Below are positions 1 through 11,285 of a DNA stretch of 64,000 nt, in pieces. The position numbers were made by a program, and so were the translations under genes. The DNA comes from Thereva unica. Lineage: Eukaryota > Arthropoda > Insecta > Diptera > Therevidae. The number at the start of each line of letters is the position of its first letter. Position 1 is the stretch's first letter. The stretch is from NCBI GenBank assembly GCA_949987705.1, contig OX465281.1, positions 167,724,516-167,788,515 of the forward strand. The letters run 5' to 3'. Below the pieces are notes generated by a model. The model ran no database searches. It worked only from the letters and a program-made list of their open reading frames with translations, and was not told where the DNA came from.

Positions 1-1732
1 TCACTCAACCGCGACAGAAACATCAGATCCACGGATTTAAGAATAGGGACCAGTAATATTACATTCAAAATACACAATCTTTATAAGTGGTACCTAATTG
101 ATTGCCATTAATTTAATTTATTTTATCGGACGCTGTTCTATTGACCGTTTTCTTTGAATATCTCTAAATATAACTTCTTAAGTAACAAACAAACAAAATA
201 ATTTATTAAAAGAATTTTTTATTACGTAAATCATTCTTAAATTTAACAACTTCGATGAGCGTTATAAATTCTTCCACCTTAGACGTAATGTTTACAATTT
301 CCTAGGTATAACAAATTGGGAAAAACTTAATTAGGTATATTACAAAAGACTTATTTAAATTTCAACATTTTCACGAATATTAACATCAGTTAAATTTTTT
401 ATCATTCTTTTCAAATATTTCACATTTTTAACACATTTCCAATGTAAAGCCTTTTATGTTTCATGATAACAAGTTTTTTTCTTAATTACTACAAATTAGA
501 AAACAAATAAAAACAAAATTAATTTATTTTGTCTTCGTACTAACATTTTGTGTGAATGCTTATAGACAATGAAATTATTGTTTTGTTAAAAATTTCTAAG
601 ATATTAACATTTACAGATACGAGAAAAAAAATTTTTTTTTCTTCAAATTCTCGTTATTTTCCAAATTTCAGTTGAATTGTAATAGATATGTTTTGAAGTT
701 TCTGAATACTGATATTCTTATAGTTAATATACATACTACAGGTGGTTTCGTTTAGAACAGGGATTTTTTGTAAATTTATAAAAGAAGAAAATGCAGAAGC
801 ATTAATTTTTTACTTTAAATGCTTACAGTTACCTATTATACAAATAATTTTGACATGTGCAATGTCTTATAACTCCAAGTTTTTTTTTCTCATTTCTTTT
901 TTAATTAAAAACGTGAATTTTTCTTCTATCAAAACATATTTCCAAATTTTATACTTCATTGCGTATCGTATTTTATTTACTTTTTTGACTTTTCATAATA
1001 TTGTCGTCGTTTTATTTGAAATATTGTTACGTGAGATAGTTTATAAGTCATTAGTAAATAGCGTAAAGTTTTTTTTACTAAATTTGTCTTTTTTGTTTTT
1101 CAAAAAACAAGCAAAAAAATTAAACATGCAGAAATTTTTTATTATAAAACAATAAAGGTTGGTCAATTATGTTTTACTTAAAATAAAACTTTAGACGATA
1201 TGTAAACGATTCAATAACTTGAATATTTTATAAAATGTTTCCTACTAATATTTTCTATATAACAAAAAACAATTGACATCATCAGCAAACCTCTCCTATC
1301 TAACCTTTCTTATCTCTCCTCTCTTTCAAATTAAGGTAATGCAAAGAATGATATCTGGATATCCGAAATAACAATTTATCCAAAACCGTAACCGAAACTG
1401 AAAATTTCGAATAATTTTAGATAGGGGCGGGATCTAAATGAGACACGTTATGATAGGTTTTTGCCCGGCCGAGACGACACACTTACCACGCGCGTCCTTT
1501 ATTTTGTCTGTGAATGTATTACAAAACGATAAGGTAAAAATAAAATAAAATCAATACCTATTTGTATTTTCCTTTTACAATTCTTTAAAAATCAACTATC
1601 CGTAACTGAAACTATCGGGTAATCCGAAATAATTTCATATCCGTAATCGTATCTGATCATTTATCCAAACCAGATCCGAAATTTCATATCCATAACATCC
1701 CTGGCCTGGTTATTTCTCTTAACATGGTCGAC
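1..1732. other. AT-rich non-coding stretch
   Basis: I see no supportable gene here. An open frame at 742-1155 (+) is low-complexity Phe/Ile/Leu/Lys with no recognisable domain and looks like chance in AT-rich DNA. Two segments, about 1356-1425 and 1594-1690, share degenerate ATCCGAAATAA / ATCCGTAAC-type words and may be an old duplicated repeat. Confidence 0.6.
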
Positions 1733-1780
1733 AGTACAAAGGGGCCTTCCCTAAGTCTCTAGTGTGTCACATAAAAAAAA
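1733..1780 (+). repeat. Stub of family A retrotransposon 3' end
   Basis: The segment starts AGTACAAAGG and ends GTGTCACATAAAAAAAA. That is a diverged version of the last ~48 bases of the family A elements in this window, including the A tail. It lies in + orientation only 18 bases from the poly(T) end of the minus-strand copy at 1799-3573, so the two 3' ends form a tail-to-tail inverted repeat. Confidence 0.55.
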
Positions 1781-1798
1781 TTAACTATAACCAATATA

Positions 1799-3573
1799 TT
1801 TTTTTTTATGTGACAGTGCTAAGCTCAGGAGTCCCCCTTTGTACTACCAGTCCGTCATGTCATTTGTCACGTCATGGTGCAATGTCTAGCAGTAAGCTTA
1901 GTACGGGGAGGGGAGGGGGGTATAGGTTAAGGGTTAAAAGGAACGGGGGGGTATTGAAGAAGGTGGTGATGAACCCTGCGTTTGAACTCTTGGATGTTGT
2001 AGGAGCTCGGAAATACTGACTGCGAGAGACTATTCCACAGTCGAGTTGTTCTATTAACAAACGAATTCATATCTTGTTGAGTGCGTGAAAGGGGGAGTTG
2101 CAGGTGAAGGGAATGAGACGAGTGGGCTAATCTGGTGTTGCGGTTATAAGATTGCCGTGGAGGCAGGAGAGCGTTTAACTCGGAGGAACAGTCATTATGA
2201 TAGTAGCGATAAAATTTAGTCAATGCTGCTACATTCCTACGGTGGCTGAGGGGGTCGATGGTGGAGCCAGCGGTGTCGTCATCAATTAATTTAAGGGCCT
2301 TTTTTTGGACCTTATCTAACCATGCCAAGGTGGTTATTGGAGCGCCGCCCCAAACGAGGGAGTTATATTCGAGAAGAGGCCGTATGTAGGATTTATAAAT
2401 AACAGCGCGGGCCGATGGCTGGAGGAGGAACTTGCACCTCTTAAGAAATCCCAAGCACTGGGATGCTTGTTTGGCGATTTGGAATATGTGATCATTCCAA
2501 CGAAGGTCTTTGGCTAATGTCACGCCTAAGATGTGTAGGGATGGGTCGGCCTTTAGTTCAACGTCATCCACTGTCAAGGATGGTGAGGTGTTGAACTTCT
2601 TTTTTGAGATAAGACAGTACTTGGTTTTAGAGGGGTTGAATTTGACACGATTCTTCTCTCCCCAATCTAGAATTAGTTTGATGTCTTTTTTAATAGAGTT
2701 GAACATTAGTTCACGATCATCAAGACAGGATCTGGCATGTGTCCGTCTTGTATCGAAGCTGTACGAGTAACGTAGAGTACCGTCGTCAGCGAAGCTGAGA
2801 AGTGGGTTGGAGGGGATTGAAAGTAGGTCATTTATAAAGATGAGAAAAAGGGCCGGTGATAAAATTGACCCCTGAGGGACCCCCGCAGAGATGGGGTGAG
2901 ATTCAGATTTGACGCCATCCAATAATACCTTAATTGAACGGCCGGAAAGGAAACTCTCAACCCACTTATACAGAAGTGAGTCAATTCCAATAGCTTGGAG
3001 TTTAGCTAACAAGGCTGAGTGCCATACTCTATCAAAAGCCTTGGAGATATCCAAAGCAACCAAACTAGATTCGCCAGATCCATGCAAACTTCGGCTGAGG
3101 TGTTCTGTAAGGCAAATTAAAAGATCACCAGTGGATCTTTTTTGACGGAAGCCGTATTGTTTGTCGCTGATAAGTTGGTTGGATTCTAGATATCCCATAA
3201 GCTTTTTGTTAATTATCGTCTCCATGGTTTTGGAGAGAATAGAAGTAATTGCTATTGGGCGGTAGTTGGAGGGATCGCTGGAGTCACCTTTTTTCGGTAT
3301 TGGCTGAACATGGGCAAGTTTCCAAGAGTCTGGGTAAACTCCGGAAGAGTATGATAGGGCAAAAAGTTTGCGCAGAGGTCTAGCCAAAGGTGAGGCGCAT
3401 TGTTTTAAGACGATAGGGGGTATATTATCGGGTCCAGTCGATTTGTTTACATCGAGCTCCTTGAGGCACCTGTACACCTCGCGAGTCCTGAAGAAAACCC
3501 TGTCCATTAGATGAGCGCTGAGCTTAAGAACCGGGGGTAGCATATCAGTTTGGGGTAAAGAAGAATTGGAAGC
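1799..3573 (-). mobile_element. Family A non-LTR retrotransposon, copy 1, 5'-truncated
   Basis: Read on the minus strand, the element begins inside ORF2 (homology to copy 3 at 27305-29879 starts near its base 28106). It runs through the reverse transcriptase, a C-rich segment, the conserved 3' UTR with GTACTAAGCTT and GAGCTTAGCACTG, and a short A tail (poly-T at 1799-1807). The endonuclease region is missing, which is typical of incomplete target-primed reverse transcription. A 17-bp direct repeat (ATGAAAATATACAGAAT at 3574 and 3595) lies just outside the 5' end but does not match the 3' flank, so no target-site duplication is established. Confidence 0.85.
1927..3543 (-). CDS. Reverse transcriptase, 3' part of family A ORF2
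   Basis: An uninterrupted 538-codon frame encodes the polymerase part of a non-LTR retrotransposon ORF2. Reverse-transcriptase blocks in order are GPDNIPP, PIPKKG, NYRPIAI, QYGFRQKRST, ALDISKAFDRVWH, AGVPQGSILSPALFL and the catalytic FADDGT. They are followed by the thumb motif LRWNDHIF and a C-terminal tail containing HRRNVAALTKFYRYYH and NRTTRLWNSL. The first Met is internal to the original protein, so this start is only the edge of a 5' truncation. A frame with no stop codon suggests a young insertion. It is most similar to copy 3 at 27268. Jockey/CR1-type placement is an inference from motif style. Confidence 0.85.
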   Translation of the reverse strand: MLPPVLKLSAHLMDRVFFRTREVYRCLKELDVNKSTGPDNIPPIVLKQCASPLARPLRKLFALSYSSGVYPDSWKLAHVQPIPKKGDSSDPSNYRPIAITSILSKTMETIINKKLMGYLESNQLISDKQYGFRQKRSTGDLLICLTEHLSRSLHGSGESSLVALDISKAFDRVWHSALLAKLQAIGIDSLLYKWVESFLSGRSIKVLLDGVKSESHPISAGVPQGSILSPALFLIFINDLLSIPSNPLLSFADDGTLRYSYSFDTRRTHARSCLDDRELMFNSIKKDIKLILDWGEKNRVKFNPSKTKYCLISKKKFNTSPSLTVDDVELKADPSLHILGVTLAKDLRWNDHIFQIAKQASQCLGFLKRCKFLLQPSARAVIYKSYIRPLLEYNSLVWGGAPITTLAWLDKVQKKALKLIDDDTAGSTIDPLSHRRNVAALTKFYRYYHNDCSSELNALLPPRQSYNRNTRLAHSSHSLHLQLPLSRTQQDMNSFVNRTTRLWNSLSQSVFPSSYNIQEFKRRVHHHLLQYPPVPFNP

Positions 3574-4705
3574 ATGAAAATATACAGAATATACATGAAA
3601 ATATACAGAATACCAAGAATCATTGATTCGTCAACTGCCGATATGACCAATTATATTGTATTATTAAGAATAAAACTAAATTGGGTTATCATAATATTTC
3701 ATAGACATATGAATACTGTAGATGGAGTGAAATCGAGTGGCTGTGTAGCCAAGAGGGGTTTCGTTTTCGCCATTTTGTTAAACTCCACTTTCTTCTCCTG
3801 TGCTTGAGTTACGGTTTTTATTCCAATAATTATAATTTATTGATAATAAGAGTATTTATTTCATTTTTCTATTGTTTGCAGTTTTGTAATTTCGTAGTTC
3901 GATTGATATGAACGACTACATTGAATATTTTTCAGAGGTGATTTTTTTAATTTTTCGTAATATTGATTGAAGGTGTCATTTTTACCTTCAAAATATGTAG
4001 TTTGGTTTTTGGGAACATCCCAGAAAAAGTGAAAATCAAAAATTATTTAAAGCATTAATCGATAAAGCTGTTTTCAATGTTTCGCTAGCCATCTTTTAAA
4101 TTCACAGCATTTAAATTCAATTGAATAATTTAAAACAGCTGACAAATGTCAACATCAACTAAGACAATTTGAAATTACGGAGCCGTTTTAGAAACTCAGT
4201 AGTTTCGTACTTCACACAAAATGTCGTAGTCAAAAGTATATGGAAATAAACTACAAAAACGACGAAAAATTACGAAGTACGACTAATACCCTTAAATGTT
4301 GATAAAATGAAAAAAAATTTTTTTAATTTTCAAGGTTTTATCCACTAAATTTCGACTAGATTATTTGACATTTGGAGCCTATCAAGATGGCCGCTAAGAC
4401 ATTCCTGTTCCGACAACAGAAAATTTTAGGTCACTGTAGCTTCTTCCTGTTGCAAGAAAGCGCAGAGTGGCTGAGAGTCATTCGTGTGGAGAAATAAATT
4501 TTCTCAATTTAGTATCTTGCTTTTGAATAAAAGGCGTAACCACCTTTGCAGCAGTCTTCATTCATTCTTAAATAATTCCTCCAATCATCAGGCTCTAACG
4601 ACAGTTCATTTAAAAGGTTCACATGCGAAAATTCATTTCTTTTTAATAACGCGTATGGTGCAGCGTTTTTTTCCTTCCTCCTATTTTTTCCAGCAAGAAC
4701 CGCCG
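3574..4705. other. Non-coding, AT-rich
   Basis: No gene or RNA is supported. It contains two 17-bp direct repeats at 3574 and 3595. Short open frames at 3574-3807 and 4484-4741 have no recognisable domain. Confidence 0.5.
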
Positions 4706-5038
4706 CGCAGTGGGAGATTTTTTTTCTTACTCAAAATCTAATATCTCAAGAAAGAAAAAAGATAGAGCACTAATTTTTTTTATTTTCTTAGAAATTGAAT
4801 AGGGAATTAAGGAAAACTATTGAGAACGTGAGAGAATGAAAACCTAACCTGCAAATTGTTGTTAAACCTGAGTTTTCGTTTTGGGCTATTTAAGTACTCC
4901 ACATTTATTGCTTACTACATAAGAAACAGTAGGTAAAAAAAATTAATTTTTTATCCTTTAACAGTTTGGGATATGTTGAAAATTGAGTGCTCTATCTTTT
5001 TTTTTTCTGAGTAAAAAAAAACAAAATCTCCCACTGTG
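4706..5038. mobile_element. Transib-like short inverted-repeat element (333 bp)
   Basis: The left end reads CGCAGTGGGAGATTTT and the right end, on the other strand, CACAGTGGGAGATTTT. Weaker inverted similarity continues inward to GATAGAGCACT on both sides. The element is flanked by a perfect 5-bp direct repeat, CGCCG, at 4701-4705 and 5039-5043. A 5-bp GC-rich duplication with CACWRTG-type ends is characteristic of the Transib superfamily, the relatives of the RAG recombinase. No transposase is encoded, so it would be a non-autonomous MITE. The left heptamer carries one A-to-G change. The class assignment is an inference from ends and duplication only. Confidence 0.6.
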
Positions 5039-5240
5039 CGCCGCTACTGCTAACAAAATATTTTCGTCTATTATACCACGCGAACTTAACGACGAGTAAT
5101 GTGTATTATAGAATAGAGGCGTACGTCGTTCGGACAACACTGTTCGACGAACGCGGAGTAAAACGACGATAGTGTGTAGCGGGCTTTAGACTGAAAGTTT
5201 GGAGCATTCATTCCTCTGGGGCTTGTAGCTAACCCCCTTT

Positions 5241-5525
5241 ATAGTACACGACGTTGATGTAGGTCTAAGTGAGGAAGAGCTGCTTGAGGCTTTAACGGAG
5301 TGCAACCCATCAATTCGCTTAAGAAGGTGTGTCAGAATAAAGTGTAAAACTTTTTCAGACGGAAAGGCTGTCATTAAAGAAATAAACAAAATCAAGCGGT
5401 ATATGAGAAAAGATAACTCTGTACTACTCGAGTCTCAAAGTGAAAAAATTTGCATTCCACCCTTTGAGATGTTTCAACCGTTAAAGGTTGACAATAATGC
5501 GACGTGGGAACGATTCAAGAAATGA
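5241..5525 (+). pseudogene. Orphan ORF1/gag-like fragment
   Basis: A 94-codon open stretch without a proper start reads VHDVDVGLSEEELLEAL, then NPSIRLRRCVRIK and, near the end, PPFEMFQPLKVDN before TGA. The pattern 'xDVDxxLSEEELLEALxxxNPSI' resembles the RNA-binding domain of ORF1/gag-like proteins in insect non-LTR elements. No zinc knuckles follow and no reverse transcriptase is adjacent, so this is at best an isolated, decayed fragment. It could also be a chance reading frame. Confidence 0.35.
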
Positions 5526-7779
5526 CGCGCTCAGAATTTACAAGGCAGAATTTACAAGGCACGGGGTGAGGGTTCAAATAGAAACAGCCTGGAGCTAGAG
5601 ACAGTCCTGGTGAAATGCCATCAAACAGGTCTATAAAATCTAAGAAAGAAATTTAAAAAAAATCTACCTTGGTAGATATAAAAAAAAACATTACAGTTCC
5701 ATCCATTGCGGGTTTGGACTATGCATCGATCAAGTCTAAGGACTCCTCCCTGATATTCCTGGATGATACAGGTCTCGATAACTATAGGTCCTTACAATCT
5801 CCGACAATTAATGAAACTAAGTTGAAGAGTTCAGTCGCATACTGGTTCTTAACTCATAAGAATAAATGAATAATCAGTACAGAATCACTATAGGAATTGC
5901 TCACCTTGAGTCGCATAAATATTACAATCATGAGATTGATCTCTAACAAATAGACCAACTAAATGTGTCTATGTCATCTTTTAGGGCGTTCCATGGCTTA
6001 AAAGTTTTCAGTGTATAGTTCCAGTGCAACATTATACTGTTAGATCTTTTTCCAAATAAGAATGTTAATTTGTTATCCCTGGATCAGTGTCTGTGTATGT
6101 GTCACCAACCTAGAACCAATGGAACCAATTTTCTTTTATCACTGTTCCACCGCACCTGTTGCACTAGAGCTTCATTCTTTTGTTAACAAGGGCTCACTTA
6201 CTTATGTATGTTTCCTTTTTTGTTATCTTTGAATTTAACCTGAATAATGAGGAGGATAATTCATTAAAGGGTAATAAAGGTCAAATCTTTAATAGATATA
6301 AAATTAAGATTAAAGAATAAATGTTTATTATTGATTAATCCTTTTAAGCCTGGTTAGACCTCAAAAAACATTGACGACATTTATATCAGCTGAATTAAAG
6401 ACGATATCGCAGCGTTGGCCACGCTGCATGGGATAGATTTTTAGAGAGAGAGAGAGAGAGAGAATTTAGAGGTCACCAAAATTGTTTACATCATTGACTC
6501 ATGGTCATTATAACTGAAAGGCTCAGACCAGTTAGAGACCCTCGTGGTACACTAGCATTTAGCTAGTAAAGTCTAAAAACAACAAACAACATTTTTAACA
6601 GAAAGTAAAAGAAATAATAATTTGGTGTTATTAAAAACCTAAACCATAACCTAATAGTTGTTAAGATTTAAATTTATGTTTGGTATGAAATTAATTATTT
6701 TATGTTCTGACGTTGTAAATACCTATTTTCTTCGCTTAAGTCTGTCCGGTGGTTTAATTTAGTAACCTAATACTATTCTATTTTAACTTGTGCAGTTGTA
6801 AACGATTAACATTAATTTTACATAAATAAACTTAAGTAAAGGATATCATTTTACGTCAAGTTGTTTCAAAAATATAGAAGACGATTTTCCTAAAAGTAAG
6901 TTGAAAAATATTTTAAAAAAATTTGAAATAATTTAACTCTGGGTTAGGTAAACAGTGATCAGCAAAAAATTCAAATATTTTCAAGTTATTGAATTTCATC
7001 CAATTTAGGCTCTCGTATTCAGCGATTGCTAATGGTATAGTAAGTCACAAATTATTGCTAAATTACTAAGAACACACAACAAATAAATTGTTAAAATAAA
7101 ATAAAATGTTAACAAATAAAAATTGAAAAATAATGATTTATTAATTGTTATTATGTTAATATATCTCAATACTGTTAAATTCTTTCATTTATTATTATTA
7201 ATAAGAATTTCTTCTGAATTTAAAAAAAATTATAAAAATAAACGTTTTTAAGAGCTTAAATAGAAATATCAACAACAGATTTCGATTATATACAATTATT
7301 ATTTTTGACGTAAGTTTTAAAATATTAAATTAAAACATATTAATAAAATTTTATAAATTACAATTTTTTTGTGCTTAAAAAATTATTTATAAAATGTAAT
7401 AGAAATATATATTTATGGTATAAAATTTCCATTTAAAATAACATTTTGCAACTGTCTTTTGGTAATAATTTCACTGACTTTCTATAAAAATATTTCGAAG
7501 TATAATTAAGTACAACATTTTTACAAAACTGATAAAATCTTTAACAACAAATACCATACTTTAATAGAACTAATAAATTTGCAAAGTACATTTGTTAGCC
7601 ACCTTTTAGCTACAATATTTAATTTATAATGGTAATCTGTGTGTTTACTATATTCTGCACTTTAAAAGGGACATTTGAAATATTTTTTTACAAAGGTGGG
7701 ATTTACAACGATATTTCAACTATCCCCCTTCCCCTTCTCTTAAATTCTCTTAAACCGTTATTTGATATTTTACCTAAAA
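5526..7779. other. Non-coding stretch with GA microsatellite
   Basis: No recognisable gene. A short frame at 5669-5869 has no known domain. A (GA)n microsatellite of about 20 bases sits at 6443-6462. From about 6600 to 7700 the sequence is very AT-rich and featureless. Confidence 0.5.
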
Positions 7780-8540
7780 AGGCAAGAAGGTAGGTCACTA
7801 TATTGTGAATAGGAAGATGAGCCGACGGTGTACAAAACCCTTTGCGGAGTACGCTAACGACCCGATGAATCGAATTGTGCCCGAACGAAGTGATCTGGGA
7901 GATTAAAGCGTGGCTTGAAAGCACTGGTCTGAGGATTACTGAGCGCAAAACTGAAACTGTGCTGCTCAACAAACGGAGAAAACCAGGATCAAGGCACGGC
8001 CCAAATAATTCACTTACAAAACCAGCCCTAAGGTACTTGGTAGTGATGATTGACCACTGAATTTTAACGATACTTAGAGGACATGGTGGATCAAATATCC
8101 GCTATTTGTGCAACTTTTTTATGAATACTGCCCAACGTGGGGCCCTAGACCGAGCTTCCTGATGGCTAGGCTAGGTGACGCGCTTCGAGTTCGTAACAGA
8201 AAGGAAAGGGAAGTGGGATGATACTGTTAAGGGTCAGTGGACCCATAAACGTATCCTAAATGTGGAGAGTGGGTACAAACGAGAGTGGAGAAGTGTTACG
8301 ACCTCACACATTTCTTGAGTGGACATGGAGGATATAGGAAATACTCCCATCCTTTCGAGCACGATGAGTCACTGCTGCCGACATGCCCATTCATCTTCTT
8401 CGTCTTCTTTTATTGTGTCAGATTCGAGGAATATAGGGTGGAACTAGAGGCAATGGTCGAGGCACCACTAACACTGAAAACATCTTAGGACGCATGGGAA
8501 GCACGTCACATTAGGAGAGCAGAAGACCAGGAGCTGTTTT
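7780..8540 (+). pseudogene. Decayed 3' end of an R1-clade retrotransposon ORF2
   Basis: Fragments in shifting frames on the plus strand match the C-terminal third of R1-type ORF2 proteins. At 7875-8057 lies an IKAWLESTGLRITERKTE segment followed by LRYLVVMID, which is the palm/thumb junction (typically 'LKYLGVMID'). At 8208-8260 lies WDDTVKGQWTHKRI. At 8300-8485 lies HFLSGHGGYRKYSHPF and then RFEEYRVELEAM, the zinc-finger-like tail of R1 elements, but the expected CPxC pair is reduced to a single CP. Several stop codons and frameshifts separate the pieces, so it is dead. No target duplication was found. Confidence 0.6.
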
Positions 8541-8750
8541 TAAGGGGTTCACCTACCAACCCATGAAATTAAAAAAATGCTGATTGAACTGGAGGAGTTT
8601 TAATAGAATATTTAATAAAAGCGAATGCTGCCAATAACTCGCCCTATGTTTACAAATAAGAACCAGGGCCATTATTTGCATAATATTCTAAGAATACTTG
8701 ATTTTATATTACCTATGTAAATTGATTATAATGAAACTGTAAGTTAGCTA

Positions 8751-9085
8751 TTGAATAACTGTATAATTTTAAAAGATCACACGCTAATTTACTACGGTAC
8801 TGCTACCTACCGTACCCACATTCTCCACCGGCTATGGAATGCTATACCCGAAAAATTAGATTATCCCAAACGGCTCATCCCCTCTGCCTATGGCTCTCAT
8901 TTTCGAGCACGATACAAGCAAGAAATTTATTCATATGTATATAGAACAACTCAACGGTGGAACTATCTTTGACACTCAGTCAACACTCCTACAACATCCA
9001 AGAATACCATCACAGGGTCTATCGACACGTCCTTTAACATCCTCCCTGCTCCTCACAACCCCAAACCTATTCGTCGTCGAATAAA
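8751..9085 (+). pseudogene. Possible non-LTR ORF2 C-terminal remnant
   Basis: Two overlapping short frames carry pieces such as HRLWNAIP and VYRTTQRWN, then PTTSKNTITGSIDTS. They loosely resemble the 'RTTRLWNSLP...SYNIxxFK' tail of family A-type ORF2 proteins. No catalytic motif is present and the frame is broken. This is a weak call. Confidence 0.3.
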
Positions 9086-9370
9086 GGATCCGAAATACTT
9101 AAAATACTCATATGCGTATCTAATGGAGCCTTGTTAACGAGTTGGTAACGGATTAAGTAAGTTAGTCAAATTCTCAGAAATAAATTAAAATATTTCGATT
9201 TTTCAATCCTATTCAAGATTTTCAACATAAAAGTGCAATTTGTGAACTTGTTTTACTTAACTGTGTATAATAAAATGAACCAAGTTACGTTGCATACATA
9301 CAGATCGAAGTATATATCAGATTCCTGATAATACAGGAAGACTTCGTCAAGAGAATGAATTACCTTTAAT

Positions 9371-9820
9371 GCCGTGTTCACAATGTTAAATTGCTAAATT
9401 TGCTCTGTGCACAGTGTTGAAGTGAACTTTCGGACATAATTTAAAAAATGTCAATACCAGCTGTTAAATTAAAAATATTCGTTAAAGAAACTGCTAACAG
9501 AATTCTTGATCTGCACTAAAACTTTAGTTTGACCGGACTCGATTTAATTTTAAAATAAAATTTACTTAATTTTTAAATAAAGTCGATTGAATTTGGTGCG
9601 ATTTCTGTTAACTGAATTTTATTTTTCGGAAAAAAATGTAGGTACTGCCATCTAATGACCCGAAGGAAGAAAACATATGAAAATTAGCTTTTTATTAACT
9701 GGATTTTCAAAAATTATGCATTCGTTAGTTCTCAAATTAATTTGTTGAAATCATTTTTAATATTTTTTATGTTTTTCAATACAAAACTATTAACATAAAT
9801 AACCTACTTTGGTGCAATGA
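9371..9820 (+). repeat. Interspersed ~450-bp repeat, second copy inside the hAT element
   Basis: The segment beginning GCCGTGTTCACAATGTTAAA and ending AAATAACCTACTTTGGT matches 46438-46910 in the same orientation with scattered mismatches and small indels. The similarity stops on both sides. The other copy lies inside the hAT element 46326-48101, so this may be a solo fragment of the same hAT family or an unrelated repeat. No coding capacity is visible. Confidence 0.7.
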
Positions 9821-10442
9821 TTCAATGAGGAATAGTATTACGGTTCGTGGTCGTGAAAGTAATAGATAATGTTGTTCATGTTAGGGAAATTGATAACATC
9901 GTTTTCAAGGAAACTCAATTCATAGGATGTTATTGTGATGAAATAGTTATATGTATATTGCTCATTTTATAACTTAAGACTTCTATTCCCAATCCGCCGC
10001 CGGAAAAGTGAATGCGAATTTAATGGTTTGCGATTGCCGAAAACATTCGGAGTGGAAGTGAACCGTAGTTCTTGTGGCAGATCATTCGTCGAATTCAGTT
10101 ATCATTCAGTCGCGATGGGAATTTCAAATCCGCCGGATGAGGGAATAGGGGCCAATGTTCTTCAGACTAGGATATTTTTTTAATTTTCAGAATAACCCCG
10201 CGCTTTTTTAAGATACATATATAAAATATGTTTTGAAATTACGCACATATTTAACGTAACCCTTTAGCAGAGAATAGTCTTTTCCAATGTAATTACCACC
10301 TAATTGCAAACCAAATTAGACTATGATTAAACATTTTACCAAAAAAACAGTTGCGAACTCGTTCAAACTTATAAATAAGAGCTACTGAATAAAAACGTGC
10401 TAAACAATTTTACTATAAGAACAACTAGAAATTTACTAAAAA
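9821..10442. other. 3' flank of Trpm
   Basis: No gene is visible. The part next to 10443 must include the Trpm 3' UTR (minus strand). I did not find a convincing AATAAA close to the stop codon on that strand. Confidence 0.4.
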
Positions 10443-11285
10443 TCAGCACATCGTTTCGTTGTACGGTGGTTCCTTTTCTGACTCTGTGCTGCTTTTAATA
10501 TTTGATGATAGCTTTGCAATTTCATCCTGTACCAAATTCGTGCTTATTGAAGGAATAGAAGCTGTTCGTTCATCCTTGGATTCCTCAGTGCTTGAACTGC
10601 TCTCTTTTAAAACATTCATTCCTTGTTTTGAGGATAGTGGCGGCTTAAGTGAACATTTTAGTATTGAGCTTTTTGTACCAATATCACATTTATCAGATTC
10701 AGAAACCGTTCGATGAGGTGAATAGTTAGTACGATCCATGCTAAATTGCTTTTTCAACATAGCTGATCTTGGAGGAGGAAGCGGCAGTTCAATATGTTTG
10801 GTTTTTAGCTCAGATACCCCCACTGAAGAGGTACGCAGTGGAGGTAGACACTTACCTTCTATTACGGTTGTATTGCTTGTTTCAGCATCCATTGATAGAT
10901 CATTAGTAATTGATGAGTTGTCTATATTAAACGATCCGGTCATTGATGTACTAGTATCATTCGAACCCTGTTTAATAACTTTATACGGCTGAGCAGAATA
11001 TTCTGTATCGGTGCTTGAATTTTTTTGTAAACTTTCGCTAGATTTTTTAAAAATCCTTGAATCCGTATGCGTTGGATTCAGTAATTCGCTTGTAGTCCTA
11101 GTGTATCCATGTGGAGATTGTTGAGTCTTGTATGATTGGCAATCTGCAGACAGATGTCTACTGTATATTCTTTCATTCTTTAAACCATAATCGGATTCAG
11201 TTGTTACAGGCGGCTTTGACGGTGATAATTCAATCGCTGTCTCTCTTTTAAGGGGATGACGTTGTGTGAAATCAAGCGATAGTCC
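10443..11285 (-). CDS. Trpm: Trpm terminal exon
   Basis: 843 bases include the stop at 10443-10445. They encode 280 residues rich in Ser, Thr and Lys with a short proline patch ([10 protein letters not shown]). No structured domain is visible, so it is probably a disordered, phospho-regulated tail. The acceptor is CAG at 11286-11288. Confidence 0.85.
   Translation of the reverse strand, partial: GLSLDFTQRHPLKRETAIELSPSKPPVTTESDYGLKNERIYSRHLSADCQSYKTQQSPHGYTRTTSELLNPTHTDSRIFKKSSESLQKNSSTDTEYSAQPYKVIKQGSNDTSTSMTGSFNIDNSSITNDLSMDAETSNTTVIEGKCLPPLRTSSVGVSELKTKHIELPLPPPRSAMLKKQFSMDRTNYSPHRTVSESDKCDIGTKSSILKCSLKPPLSSKQGMNVLKESSSSTEESKDERTASIPSISTNLVQDEIAKLSSNIKSSTESEKEPPYNETMC

Noticed and set aside
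742..1155. 137-codon Phe/Ile-rich open frame that could look like a membrane protein
   Set aside because: Starts at GTG, low complexity, AT-driven composition, no domain or splice context.
10459..10992. Plus-strand open frames opposite the Trpm terminal exon
   Set aside because: They are shadows of the minus-strand Trpm coding sequence, which is supported by phase and homology.
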